NCBI GenBank assembly: GCA_006176705.1 | Contig: QRFJ01005784.1 | Span: forward strand, 62,001 to 126,000 | From: Cocos nucifera | Taxonomy: Eukaryota; Streptophyta; Magnoliopsida; Arecales; Arecaceae | Length of the DNA stretch: 64,000 bases | Direction of reading: 5' to 3' | In this document: in pieces, positions 11,085 through 24,400 of the stretch | Position numbering within the stretch: position 1 is the first letter of the stretch | Layout: each line of letters begins with the position of its first letter | Made by a program: the position numbers and the translations under genes | Notes under the pieces: model-generated | What the model saw: the letters and a program-made list of their open reading frames with translations, nothing else | What the model was told of the DNA's origin: nothing | Database searches by the model: none

Positions 11085-14000
11085 CTGAACATAACAGATA
11101 CGACAAAAAGCAAAGGAAAACATGGAAACCAACTCAGAGAAGCAAATACCAAGTCACAGCAAGATCAAAAAACATTAATTTATTTATAGAAAACCTGCGC
11201 AAGATGTCCATGTTGCAGATCGATCTGAATATGGTGAAGAAGGACATCCACCATGGTGTAAATATTAGATGTCACTTCTTCGGGTGAGAATTCCCTCAAG
11301 ACACGTCCCTGCATTCAAAACTAGCACAATAAGTTTCCCAAAGAACTTCACACAAAGGAAATCGGTAAAGGGATCAGCACGTACAAGATTTGTACTATTG
11401 ATGCTCTCTGGATGTCCATTCATCAGCATCCAAGCACCAGCACAGAGATACTGGCGATGTTGAGGAAAGCTATGACTGAGGTAGGTCATAACGTAAGTAG
11501 GGTCAGCTGACAGTGAAAGGAGCTGGGTGCATTGATTGATAACTGTTGTTTCCGCCTGTGTACACAGTACATCAATAATGGCCAGAAACATAAATACATG
11601 ACTGATAAAGTATCAGTTCAAAAGAACAACTTTGTAGAATCTTCGATACCTTTTGCTTCATAAGGAATCTACCTTGATTAAATCACAATCTAAAGCAAAC
11701 TTGAAAATTACCATTTCACTAGATCTCTTAAAACAAATTCCCATTTGAATGGTTTACCTCCTATATTATATTTACTCCCCCACCCCCTCAACCCAACTCC
11801 TCACCCACCCCCCTCCTCCCACAGATTTACCAGTTCTTACTACTTTAGGTCCAATTTCAGCCAGTTCTAAACAAAACTTATTAACCCAACCGATGAGGCT
11901 AATTTTAACATATATTTCTGTATTTGATGCTGTGTTCCGTTAATTTGAGTATATTAGGTGTTCTTTTTGATCATTTTCATTCCTCTGAGTTAAGAAGGAG
12001 AGGACTTGGCGGTCTATCCAACAACAAAAATGTTTTTACATATAATTAAACTTGAATTCTTGCAAGACCTGGAGCATTTGGATGGTTATAATATATTCGT
12101 GAAAATAGATAACCTTCTTTTTCAAAGTTTTGATCAATTTTTGTGAGAAGGGAGGAAAAGAAGGGTTTTCTGGAGTACATCATAACTCCCTCTCCCTGTA
12201 GAAAGAAAGCATATGTTCAAGATTTGAGATAAGGTCTAGTATACATCTATGTTGCAAGAATCCACCTAGGCATCTAATGACCTAATCAAGGTCATATCAT
12301 CCATGCATAAGCCTAGACGATCATCAGTCCACTATGCACCGCCAAAAGCATAGGTAACCACTAATCCACTAAGCTATAAGAATTTGCATGCATTAACTTA
12401 ATTATTACTGCATGTATGATTAAATTGCCTATTGGCTATCTATATTTTTAGGCACTACACTCAAATAACAAGCTATAAGTCATATTAAATTAGTTTTATT
12501 TAATAAAGTTTACAGCTATAATAACTTTTGTATCAGAGAGAGAGAGAGGGAGACCTACCTACACTCAGATTATCCAAGTCCGTATTTTCAGAGATAAATC
12601 TAACAATTAAACCTAGAACACTGTAAGCAAAGGGGTGCAACTAATGTTTTAAATACTGCTTACAAGGCCGTCCCGATTTTACAATGGAATGAGACACCCT
12701 ACATAGTGACACTTAGGATGGTGGATGCCCTATACTGTCTCAATCCATTTCCCAACTCGTCCCAACAATCGAGATGGTGCCTCATCCGGTCTCTCAGGAT
12801 GGTAGGATGCTCTGCATCCCACCAGCATTTATAACCTCGGGTGTGACCATTGGGGCAAGCCCCATTTACATAACACTTAACATGTTACATTTTACCTTGC
12901 ATGTGATGTGACTGCCAAAAAACCACTTGCTTTGTGCGTATGTATAGTGATCCCAAACCTGTTTGCTTGGGTGATAGAAAAAAAGAATGGCGCACCATCC
13001 ATTATCCAATATTTGCCCTACTTTCTTGTCTTCATTCCCTTTTTCGTCTCCTTCTTCCTTCCTTTTTTTCCTTTTCCTCCCTGATTCCATCCTCCTTCCC
13101 ATTTCCTTCTATCCTTTTTTCAACCTCATCTCCACTATTTTTTTCTGAATTCTTAGATCATCTTTTATATTCTCTAACATTCTCACCTTCTTCTTCATCT
13201 CCATCGTTTTCTGTTTCCTCTCCCTATCTAATTTTCCCATTTAAACTTTTCTTTGTATTCTTCTCTCTTCACTATAATCTCTCAGTTGTCTAATCAAAAT
13301 AAACTGATGCTTTTATATTTTCAGATTTTCTATTACCATTACCTTTACCTTTTTTCCAACTGTTGGTCTAGACTCCAATTTAACATATTGTGATTCTTCA
13401 TCTTACAATTCCAATATTTAAATTGGGCCTCAAACTAACTAATGATTGAAAAAAAACAAAAAAGGAAAGCTTATCCCATATCAATTAGAGAAAATGTTGT
13501 TCAAGATGATCGTGCATGGTTTAAAAGGAAAAGTGGCGTAAATGCTTATCATACCAAGTCTAGACTTCTAATCTACATAGCGAAGTGACACTTTTAGGTC
13601 AAGAATTAGTAATGCTAAATAATGACATGTATCTAAATGGATTTAATTATAAACAAACTCTTAATGCTTTATGGGTCTCACGTGAACCAATAGTCATCTT
13701 TTGGCATAAAAACAAAGAATAGTATAATGACAAGACTTGTAATATGTGAAAAAGGCCACACGATTGGAAGCTTCCATCATCCTGCAATTGAAGGCCTCGG
13801 TGGCCTCAGCAAGTACTTAACCATCAGCAACACCTAAGGGTGAGTCAATGTCTGAACCTCCACAAGCGACATCCTCATCAAGCTCCCCTCAATCTCCGAC
13901 ACCCCAATGACATCTTGCTCGGCTACCTCTCATTTTGCCTCAACGAGAGGGCCTCTTCACCTCCATGCTGATGGCTCCATCGCTACCCACTGCCTCTGGA

Positions 14001-15414
14001 AGTTGGCCAACGACAACGACTAGGTCACCCTCGGCAAATCTCAGCCGCATGTTCACAACTTCCACAACCTAGACTCCCCTCTAGTGCTCGGCCTCAAGAT
14101 GTAGCAGATTGGCTTGATGAGAAATCTCCTCACAATGGACAACGATGAGAGGATCGGGGTCTTCACGACTGATATAGGTCTTTGATTGGAAAGCATCTGA
14201 TCACCGCTGCCCCTAAAAAGCTTGTGGTTTTGGGCTTTGATGAGAGGTACATTAGGATATACTGGTCGAATTTTGTAGTATATTGAGGTGGAGACTAATG
14301 CCAGCCCTACTCTATTGTTCCTCTTGTATCGCATTAGTATACGTCAATTTAATGTGAAGAGAAAAGACTCTTTGTGGGAGGGGTTGCCCGACGAGTCCTT
14401 CAATGCCTCAAGCACAGCAACAAGTAGTTGAAGAAGATAATCAAGTGAGTGGCATGTGATTTTTCTTCCTTTGGCACCAAAATGCAAGCCCGTTTGTAGT
14501 TAGAGGGAAGGGCATTTCAAGAATAGTTGGGGTACTAAGTTGTCATGTGACAACACTCCTAATAGAGATAGACGGACACACCACATTGACAGAAAATAAT
14601 TAGAGGTTAAATGAAAATTTTAAACTTTTGGGGTCAATATGTTTCTCGCTCAAACTTGAAGTGGGGCTGGTGCTGTATTTTTACCTTGATTTTTTGTGTT
14701 ACATGCCTAAAGGATGGTGTGACTATAATGCATGTCAAATTAACTAACAACCAAATCAAAATAGGAATTACATTCAAGTTGAGTTATTATTCGAGAGAAG
14801 CAATCAACATGCCAAAAATTAATCAAAAATTTCCTTAAAAAAAATGCCAATAGCATGCTAGACCCTAAGTATAATACTATTTTTTGGAATGGAACATCTC
14901 CTTCAACTTTCAATTAACTAAGTGATGCGGGTGGACCTAAAGGATAAGAATCACCTTATTTGCATTAGCAATGAGTAGGCTCATCCAAATTATCAAAAGG
15001 GACATAAGTGACCTCGCTTGCATCTGCAAAAAGAAAATGAGTGGTCTCGAGAGGAAAGTGAACCTTTACAAGAAATTGTGAAATGATATGAAAATTCAAA
15101 GTTTGATGCAAGATGTGTTTTGATTGTTTCATTCCCGAACTAGTATCGTGACTCGTACCAATTGGCTACCGGTATGGTATGGTGTAGGTCCATACCACAC
15201 CATGCCAGAATGTCCCAAAATAGGGAGATAGAGGGGAAGAGGGAGAAGGGGAGGGAGGAAGAGAAAGAAGGGAGGGAGAGAGGAGAGAGGGGAGAGGAAG
15301 AACAGGGAGGGAGGGAGTTCCAGCAAGGAGGGTGCAGCAAGTTACCATGGTCGGCGGAGAGCTTAGGGTAAGGAGAGGAGAGGGGCGGGGGATAAAGAGA
15401 GGGGGAGAGAGAGG

Positions 15415-15474
<60 letters not shown>

Positions 15475-18400
15475 GCAAGAAGGTTGGTGGCGGTTTATTA
15501 TGGTCAGCAACATAGCTTAGGGTAAGATGAGGAGAGAAGCTATGTTAGAGAGAGGCAGAGAGAGAGAGAGAGAGGGAACATCAACAGTCAACGTACCTAG
15601 GATGGTCGTCAATAGGTGAGGATAGCAACGGTGAGAGCAAATAGGAGATCGGTTTCCTCAAACAAAACATAGGGTTCTCTATGTAGGGGATAAGTACAAG
15701 AGAACATGGCTATGGACCGCTTTGAATATAAAGCGTGAACCATGCCAACAACCGATTAGCTCTATTTGAAACTCTTCAAACTAGCTAGCTCGACGTGGTT
15801 TTATCATTCCTCTCTTATTAGAGGATATTTATTTCTAGAGTTCTAATTATTGGAGTGATTCAGTGAACCAAAGCCAAAACTTCTGAAAAAACATATGACT
15901 AAGATATAATTATCTGAAGGCTATGAAAAATCGTATTTTGATTCTTTCACAATAATTTCGTTTCTATTCTAACTTGTGATTTAAATTTCATGAAAGAACA
16001 CTAGGATTTTTAGTGGTGATTGGATATGTATTTTATAATCTCATGTTTTTCAGACGAAACTTAGACTGTTGAATACAATAGAAGTTTACTAGCTGTGCTA
16101 TGTACTTTATTTATTTTACAATCTTCTCAGAATTAGTGGACAAACACCATAGCGAGTAGCACTCGTCGAACCATCCTAAACCAAACAATTTAGGATGCGC
16201 CAAACCATACCAACGGCCCACCGGTACGGTTCCAATGTAAAACTCGGAACACCAGTAGGAAGAAGGAAAGAGAAAGTGGGGGGAGGGAAGGAAATGGAGA
16301 GCAAGAGAGACCCTTTGGAGGCTGGCTAAGCACTGTTAGGAGCAAGATTTTACATACCGGATACTATGTCGATTGCTGATCAGTATGATACGGTACCGGT
16401 CCGTACCGATAATAAAAAATTCAAAAAAAATCATCCAACAGTCAAAAAAAATAGGCCGAACCGGACTGAATCGAGTTGTACCAACCTATACCAATCCATA
16501 CCATAACAAACCATACCAAACGGGGCGGTTTTCTATTTTTTTATTTTTTTTTCTGGGTCCCAATTTTCACATGCAAACCAGGCCGGTTGGGCACCGATTC
16601 GATTTGGAACGCCCCGAACTAGGCAGTCCGGGTCGGTTTCATAAACCATGGTTAGGAGTGTATGCATGTATGCATATATGTATGTACGTATGTATAGATA
16701 GACAGATTTGTAGTTACCAAACATGATTGTATTTTTAAAACAGTTTGAATAAAACAAAGGCAATTAGAAACTAGAGTAGAAAATAAAAACTAAAAACTAG
16801 CCATGATGCCAAAGGCAATCTTATTTATGATGTTTGCATATTACTTTTCTTTTAAATTTACAGAGATACCTAAGTGCCCAAAAGAGACAAAAGATTAGAT
16901 GGGATACAAATCAAGCATTAAAGGGAAAAAAAGACAACCTGCTGCCATGCTTGGATAGCTTGTCCCCTCTTATCAACTCTATTTATTAGGAAATCACGAA
17001 TTGATGGAGGGAAATATCGTAGAGTTTTCTCTGACCATGTATGCTGACTGGTTGCCATAATTTGTTCTAGCAAGGGTTGAAGATAAAGCACATGCTCAAC
17101 CTCAGCAACTCCACGTGTCTTGATGGTGATAGCAAGGCTGATTATCGTTATCCGGTTAAGTGTTTCAGTAAATTCAGTTGGACCCTGAAAAGTTAGACTT
17201 AGTAAGAAAGGATTAACTTAAGCTTTAATCCAGCAAATTTTTAGATATAATGTTATTTGTTATTAACCTTTAATTCCTTCTTCACCATGAAAAAATCCCG
17301 TATTGAAAGAATGAGATTCATGCATAAGTTTTCAGCCAATCTGAAAAAGCGATGCTCTCCACGTTTACCCTTTATCATAGAAATTATCTTTGTGACATCA
17401 TACATTAATGCCTTGCTCCTGCCATGATACCTACAAGGAAAAGCAATACAACAAATTCAATGAATGACATCTTTATTAAATGTAAAGATTAAGAACAAGC
17501 AAAACATGAAAAGGAGAATGATAGTGAAGTATCTCAAAATTTCTCTAAGGTTTATAAGGGACATATGACAACACCACAAAGGGCACAAGCGGGACCGAAA
17601 GACAACTTTTCTCAGGTTGCAGTGCAAACACTCAATACTGCACCATTTCCAGTATTTAATGTCTGAAGTATCAGTCAACACCATATTATGTTGCACAATA
17701 TGGAATATGCAAGTAAGGAGCTAGCACAACATATGAGGCATGCCATTGCATGCCTGAAGTATCAAAATGCATAGTATTGACCTGTGGCATAGCACCGGCA
17801 TGCTACTCTGGTATAAATAATGAACCAACACAACAGCTGGAAGTGCATATTGTAGTCAGCCTGTTTCTTTTTTCTATTTCAGGTTGTACTGATTGGGCAT
17901 GTCAGTTTCTGCTTCAGATTGTATCTTCGTATCTATAGGTAATAATTTTGCCTCTTATAAGCATTCAACATGTAAATTGAGCTTCTAAATGTTTGTTTAG
18001 TCCAATATAAGCTGAAAATAGATTAATTCAGCGTGTAAATGGAGCTTCTTATCATGTTTGTTAAATTTATTAAATAGCTTTCTGTACATGTTTAATGTTT
18101 GTTCAGTAATATCCAAGGTGTAAAGCACCGATATCAGAACCTATACCAGTACCATATAATAGGAAACAGAACAGCAGGATGCAGTACTGTGCTGGAAAAC
18201 GGTAACCTTCTATGTGCCAACAAAGCAAAAATTTGGGTACTGTCCGTGTGTTAGCATGGTGCCAGTAAGGAGACAATAACAAAATCTTACTGGTATGATC
18301 CCCAATAGCCAGTATAGCCCATACTTAAATCCTTGCTAATAGCCAGTATAGCCCGTAATTAAACGAAAAGTCGCTTCTTGTAGAAGGACTCTTCGGAGAA

Positions 18401-21400
18401 ATAATTCCCGGTGTTTTCCAAAGAGCCACTATATTTCATAAGGGGCATCCACACAATCCAAAGGCTGGAGTTCCATCAAATGGCCGTCCAATGGCCCACA
18501 AAGGAGGCGCCAATTCAGAATTGGCGTGGATAAAGGACGTGTTTTGGGCATTGGATGAGAGTCCATGACTTCTTGGACTCTAAATCCAAGCAGCGCAAAG
18601 ATAAGATAGGGGGATCAAGATAAATCAAATCTCATTTGATTTCAGCCTTATCCACTTATATAAAACACCTTATGGACTCTTAAGTCCACGCCCCACATAT
18701 AGATTAGGCATGGAATAATAAAGGATAAAGCCAGAAGACGCCACATCTCATGTGACGCACATATATGTCACACTAGGAAAGAAATCCCCACGCGCTAAAG
18801 AGAAGACTCTATGGTGCATGGGAAGCTTGAATGTAGGCGCTAATCCTATGGCTCAATCAGCCAAGGGTCAACCCAATTAAGATCCAAATCAGGTATGAGT
18901 TTAATTGGATTTAATTAGCCAAAACTGGAACCAAAAAACCGAATCCGATTCAATTAGGAACTAGGGTTTGCAACATGTGCTGGCATGTCCATCCTGCAAA
19001 CATGATTTAATCCAATTAGATCCTTGATCAATTCTTTTTGTGTGTAACCCATTGAGTTCCATATCTAGCCAGCAGTAAGTCCGAACGCAAGTTGATCAAA
19101 TTTGATTAGAATCCTTTCTAATTGATTTAGATTAAATTCAAGCTAACCCAATTTCAACAATTAGAACTCTTTCTAATTGGCGATCAAATTAAACTTTTTA
19201 ATTTGATCAAACCTACAAGACAAGATTGACGTCTAACAATGTATCATATTTACCCGAAAGATATAGAATTTTGGTGGAAATACCAAAAATATCCTCCAGT
19301 GGTAAGTTGCCATGTAATTTAATCCGGCGATCATCCTGCATCCCGCATATGAATTTGGACATGGAATAGTGTCAAATCCAATATCTCTCTCTCAATCTTA
19401 TAATGATGATTCGATTAATGAAATATTAGAAACTCTTTCTAATTTTTATTCTGCTTTAATCAAAGTCTTCCTAAATCATCATATAATTGAAGCAAATAGA
19501 ATACGATCTCCTCTTACTAAAAGTGATCGATTCCATGTTGACCTACTCACAACCTCCATACACAATCTACCACATCCAAAACACCCCGTACATGGTTAAG
19601 TCATGAATGAGTATGAACCAAAACATTGATTCATGTGCACAAGGTTCCATGGCAGTCTCAGGTCTAAGGATCACTTGCACTATTCCTACTTAGAGAACCA
19701 TCTTTTGACATACAAGTAAGGCTCCATAAGATGTTCTCAAGTCGGATCACTTCAGTGAACTCATTCTCTAATGAGCACCCACATGCTTGTATTAGTGTCT
19801 CTACACAAGTGATTGTGAGATCAATCACTCTCTTCCTCGAGCATACATAGGATATGCCAGTCTTTACAGAAACATTAATCCCCGACTCAATAATCCATCA
19901 ACTACGAATATTTTAGACTAGGGTTTTAGGTCTCACTAGCATGATCTCATTATAGCCCTAAAATCATTGTCCTAATCTATGGAGTTCATCATAATCTTAA
20001 TAATAAATATAAGATGCAACATATGATGAATCATAAAGCCTTTATTTATTGATAAAATGTCATGTACATGAGCAAGAAGATCAAAAAAAATCCCTCGCAA
20101 TACAAATTGTGATAGGCTACTAGGGCATAACTCTTTCACTTGGGTTTGTGATCCTTGAATTCTTTCGGATAAAACTTAGAAATCCTAGAGATCAAAATCC
20201 ATCGGCTTATCTTATTCATTCCCTTGAACCAAGCTAAGCCATTGAAATTGCAAACCTCTATTCCCCTTCCCTTCCATCCTCTATGCTCCCATAATATTTA
20301 CTTTGTGGTTCTAGAAGAACTTCAGATCTATTTGATTAAAGAAATAGTCCCTTTTTTTTTTTTGAAGAGGAGGGTGGGGCAGGATGGGGGACGACACCTC
20401 CTAGCCATTGAGCTTGGGCTTCCTCTCAAGCCGAACGCGGGCCTTTGCAGAGCACCAGCAGCCCCTTGCTTACCACATCCCTCCTATTTATTGTTTTACT
20501 TTGTTTTCCACTCCATACTATAATCTACCTAGTATTTATTGTTTTACTTGGTTTTCCACTCCAGACTATAATCTACTTAGTTTTTCAATGCAAGCTACTT
20601 AACTTTATATACTTTTATGCCATCTAATTGCTTGTTTGAACTTTGCAATGTGTAACACTCCATGGAACCAGAGGATTCATCTCTAGCCTGACTAGCCATG
20701 AATTAGCCTTATACTATTTATTTGATAGTTTGAAAACTCACAAAGTCCATCTGCACTCAAAGACTTATAGCTGTCTGTGGAGGCATAGAAACAACAAACA
20801 CTGTGCTCGCAGAACAATGGACAGGTAATGGAACAAGGATTCAGGACCTGGTCCATCCTGATCTATCCCACCTATCATCGAGTCGAACCAGTGAGAGGTC
20901 AGGACCTTGAACAGCTATGGGACCCCAACTCCAAGTAAACCAGGGTATCCTGTGGCAGTTGTTGTCAGCTCAGACCAACCAGGTCATTGACCAGTCAGCC
21001 AGTGCAACTGATACAATGGTGGAAAGCCAGCAAAAGAAAGAGCCCTAGGCCATGTTTGTTGCACCGTCCCATGCAAGACAAGAAATGAGAGCATACAAAG
21101 GAGAGGAAGAGGAGAGGAAGTGCTCAGATCTGAGCTCTTCTTGCTCACATCCAGTCTTCTCCAAAGCAAAATCATCTTGCAAACCCTATCATCTCCTCCC
21201 CACAACCTTTCTTTTTTTCTTTTGGCCATTAGCTGACTAAAATTCAAAAAAATAAGGAAAAATCATGCCAAAATTTTCCAATTGGCATGAAATTCTAGTC
21301 TGTTGTACTTTAGATATCAACATATTATTTTGATTTTTATGAAAATAATATATTATTTTTGGAGTAAAATAATTATTCATGATCTCGGGAGAAAAGTTTG

Positions 21401-24400
21401 CAGCATGCCTGCCCTACAAGCGTACACCTGCTAGCATATTATTGCTTGATGCAAATCAGTTTTGGGCATATCTGAGAGCACCTGATGATATGTCTCGAGA
21501 GTGGCATAAATTTAAAATCAAGCAGGAAAAAATACCTTTGTTCATGTTTCAAAAATACATGTACTACCCATGGGAGACTCAAAAAGCTCTGAACCAATTT
21601 TAACTTCAGAATTTATCCACTTATTTAAGTTATCTGTCAAATAACATTTTAAAAAATAAAAATAAATGAAATATTATAATTTGGAGCTAGTGTAGACAAT
21701 TGAAATCTATTTTCTGAGGTAGTTAGCATGCATTTCAGTAACTATCTAAATAAATCAAATAAAAAAGTAGCTCCTTTCCATGAATAAAATTTGCTTTGTC
21801 TACAGAATCATTTTGAAACTTAAATATCTTTTCTAGAACCTCAGTAACTTAATAAACATCATCTACTCAAATGCATTACATGATCGGTGACCACAAATCA
21901 TTAAGAAAAGAATGTTGAAGCACCTGTATAGAGGAAGCAATCTGTAGTTTAATATTTCAAGGAGCAGCAAAGATACACCAGTTTTGCCCAAAATTGATGG
22001 AGATCGTTGAGTCAAAGTCTGCAAAATACACAGATCAATTAGACAAATAACACAAATACTCAATATTCTGATATATGTGGGTAATAAAGGAAGACTTAAA
22101 GGGCAGAAATAAGATCAAGCAGGCATGTTATTTTAGAAAAGGAATGACCATTTAGGATGACGCAAACAAGTCAACTAAATGTCACTAGGAATAATGCCCA
22201 GCATTGAGAAGCTGTCATCTTTGAAACCAAAAAACTCAGGATCCACCGTGAGACTCAATCAAGTATGAAATGATTAGATATCTGTAAGTTAATTCATGGA
22301 ATGAACTAGGTAGGTCACATCAAAGGATAATCAAGAAAGTTTCATAGAAATCTTGGTTTATTTGTATTTGCAAAGTCTTCGGAAAGAGGAAAACATGAGT
22401 CGATATTTTGTTCTTCCTCTACACCATAGTCATGGTGTTTGATATCGATGACTAGGCATAGCACTTAATAATTGTATTGCCAATGATATGGCATATAACC
22501 ACCTACTAGCAAACCAAACTCAAAACAACAGTTTCATTTGCCAAGTTTATTGTCTATACTTAGCAAGAACAGGTATCTTCATTCAAGCAACCTTCATCAC
22601 CTGTTTAATGTTTCCATCTGCATACCACTATTACAACTTTCAAACATCATAGGTCTGATATGGTATGTATCTATGTATATAATGTCATCCCATGCCTACA
22701 CATGAAACACATCAATAAAGAAAGATAACAAACCTGTCAAACTAAAAAAGGCTTCTTGCAAATTACACCCAATATTTACATTTAAAGTTTTGGGTTATCA
22801 ATCATTTACAAATTGACCCAGAAAAAAATCCACCTATATTGCAACAGGTTAAGCTTCCGCCAATGGGCCCAGCTAAAAATGATGATGTAAATGCTAGGTT
22901 AGATCTTTCTATTTTTATGATGAAAGTGCCCTCAAATTCACTAATAGGTGCTGGATCCCCCTTTGTTTTCCATTGGAATCTGACGCTGCGCGAAAGCAAG
23001 CAACATCAAGAGACAAGAAGGTTAGCAAATATGATACTTTCTGTTTTCTTTTCTAACAACTAACTTGATTCAAGACCTCAAAATCTAAGAGTTTAGATCA
23101 TGGATCATCAACCTTGGACATGATGGAGGAGCATCCGGGTTCTGGCTGCAACATGGTTAATTGGAGAGACAATGTTGGTGGAAGGGGCTTGTTGCACAAT
23201 AAGTGGATTTAATTTGGGTCAATAAACAAATATCAATAATATAGGTCTATATATGTAATGTTGGCAAAATGTTGTGGGTAAGTTGCAAACCAAACAAAAA
23301 TTAATAAAAAAATAATGAAGGAGCAAAATGATACACCAGGAAAAGATATCCATGATGAAGCAGTTCTAGCAGCTTTAAAATGATGAATAGTGACACTTTG
23401 AAATTTTGAATCATTAAAATCATATTTGATTATTATAAACAAATCAAACTCCATAGTCCTCTCACATGAGCATTTTTTTCATATAATGTAACAGAAAACA
23501 TTCCAATTAAAGGTATGTCATCTTGGTACTGAACCCCATATTGGTACCATCCTATTACAAGCCAATATGCCTGATACTCCATACACTCCCCGTACCTTGT
23601 ATTAGTTTGGCATCAATATCGGTATGGTAAGGTATGGGCAATACACACTGATATTGACTAGTATGGCAAACATTGTTCCAATTACTCTTATCCACAAATT
23701 TTAAAATATATTTATTTACGATTGCAACATCTAATTGTAAAAAGAAACTTTTATAGTTCAAGGAGACTTTGAAAACTCAAAAAGATCCATTTTGTTTCCA
23801 TGCTTCAGAAAATAACTTTATTTACTCTTTTTATAGGAGCATTTTGCTTTAGACTTTTCAGGACCATTTTGTACCTGCTGGAAGTAGATAAATGAACTTA
23901 CTATATTAGTCAATGCAAACATACTGTTAATGAAGGCATACATAACAAAAATTCAAAGACGCATAAAGAGTGTTCTTACAAACAGTTAAAGTATAGTGGC
24001 ACAATTACTTAAAGAATATTAAAAGGGACCATTTCTACCCAAAAGTTAATAAATGTGGCCCTCTTATGTAAATTCAATAATTAGGTGGATCAAGGTCTGC
24101 CAAACCAATACCAAGGCTCTTATTGGTCAGCAACCGATTCGGTAGGGTACAATATGTACCATTCCATGTAAAGACGTATCAAACTGGGGAGAGGGAGAGG
24201 AGAGAAAGGAAGGGAGGGAGAAATGGAGAGGGGGTGCCTTACACAGGCACCAATTGGTGTAAATTGATTTTGGTCGGCATCGGCCAATGTCCAAGACAAG
24301 CAAGACAAGGGATCCAGTGAGCGAGATGAGCACCAAGCAAGCAAGTGCTAACTCAGATTTGGCCATATGTGGTGAAGCTTAGAAGCTCCAATGATGGTGG

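Larger units (their letters stand above)
11556..15124. other. MED23 intron, first part, mostly featureless
   Basis: AT-rich intron DNA. It holds a pyrimidine-rich stretch (12990-13270) and a GC-richer gene-like remnant (13740-14400). Otherwise no gene or clear element is recognised. Confidence 0.55.

Noticed and set aside
12934..13293. 119-codon open frame
   Set aside because: It lies in a pyrimidine-rich tract with a Ser/Phe/Leu low-complexity product.
15140..15478. Leu/Ser-rich minus-strand open frame
   Set aside because: It is a translation of the GA/GGGAGA purine tract.
22839..23063. Small open frame with QQVKLPPMGPAKNDDVNARL
   Set aside because: Short, no recognised domain, no splice context in line with MED23.
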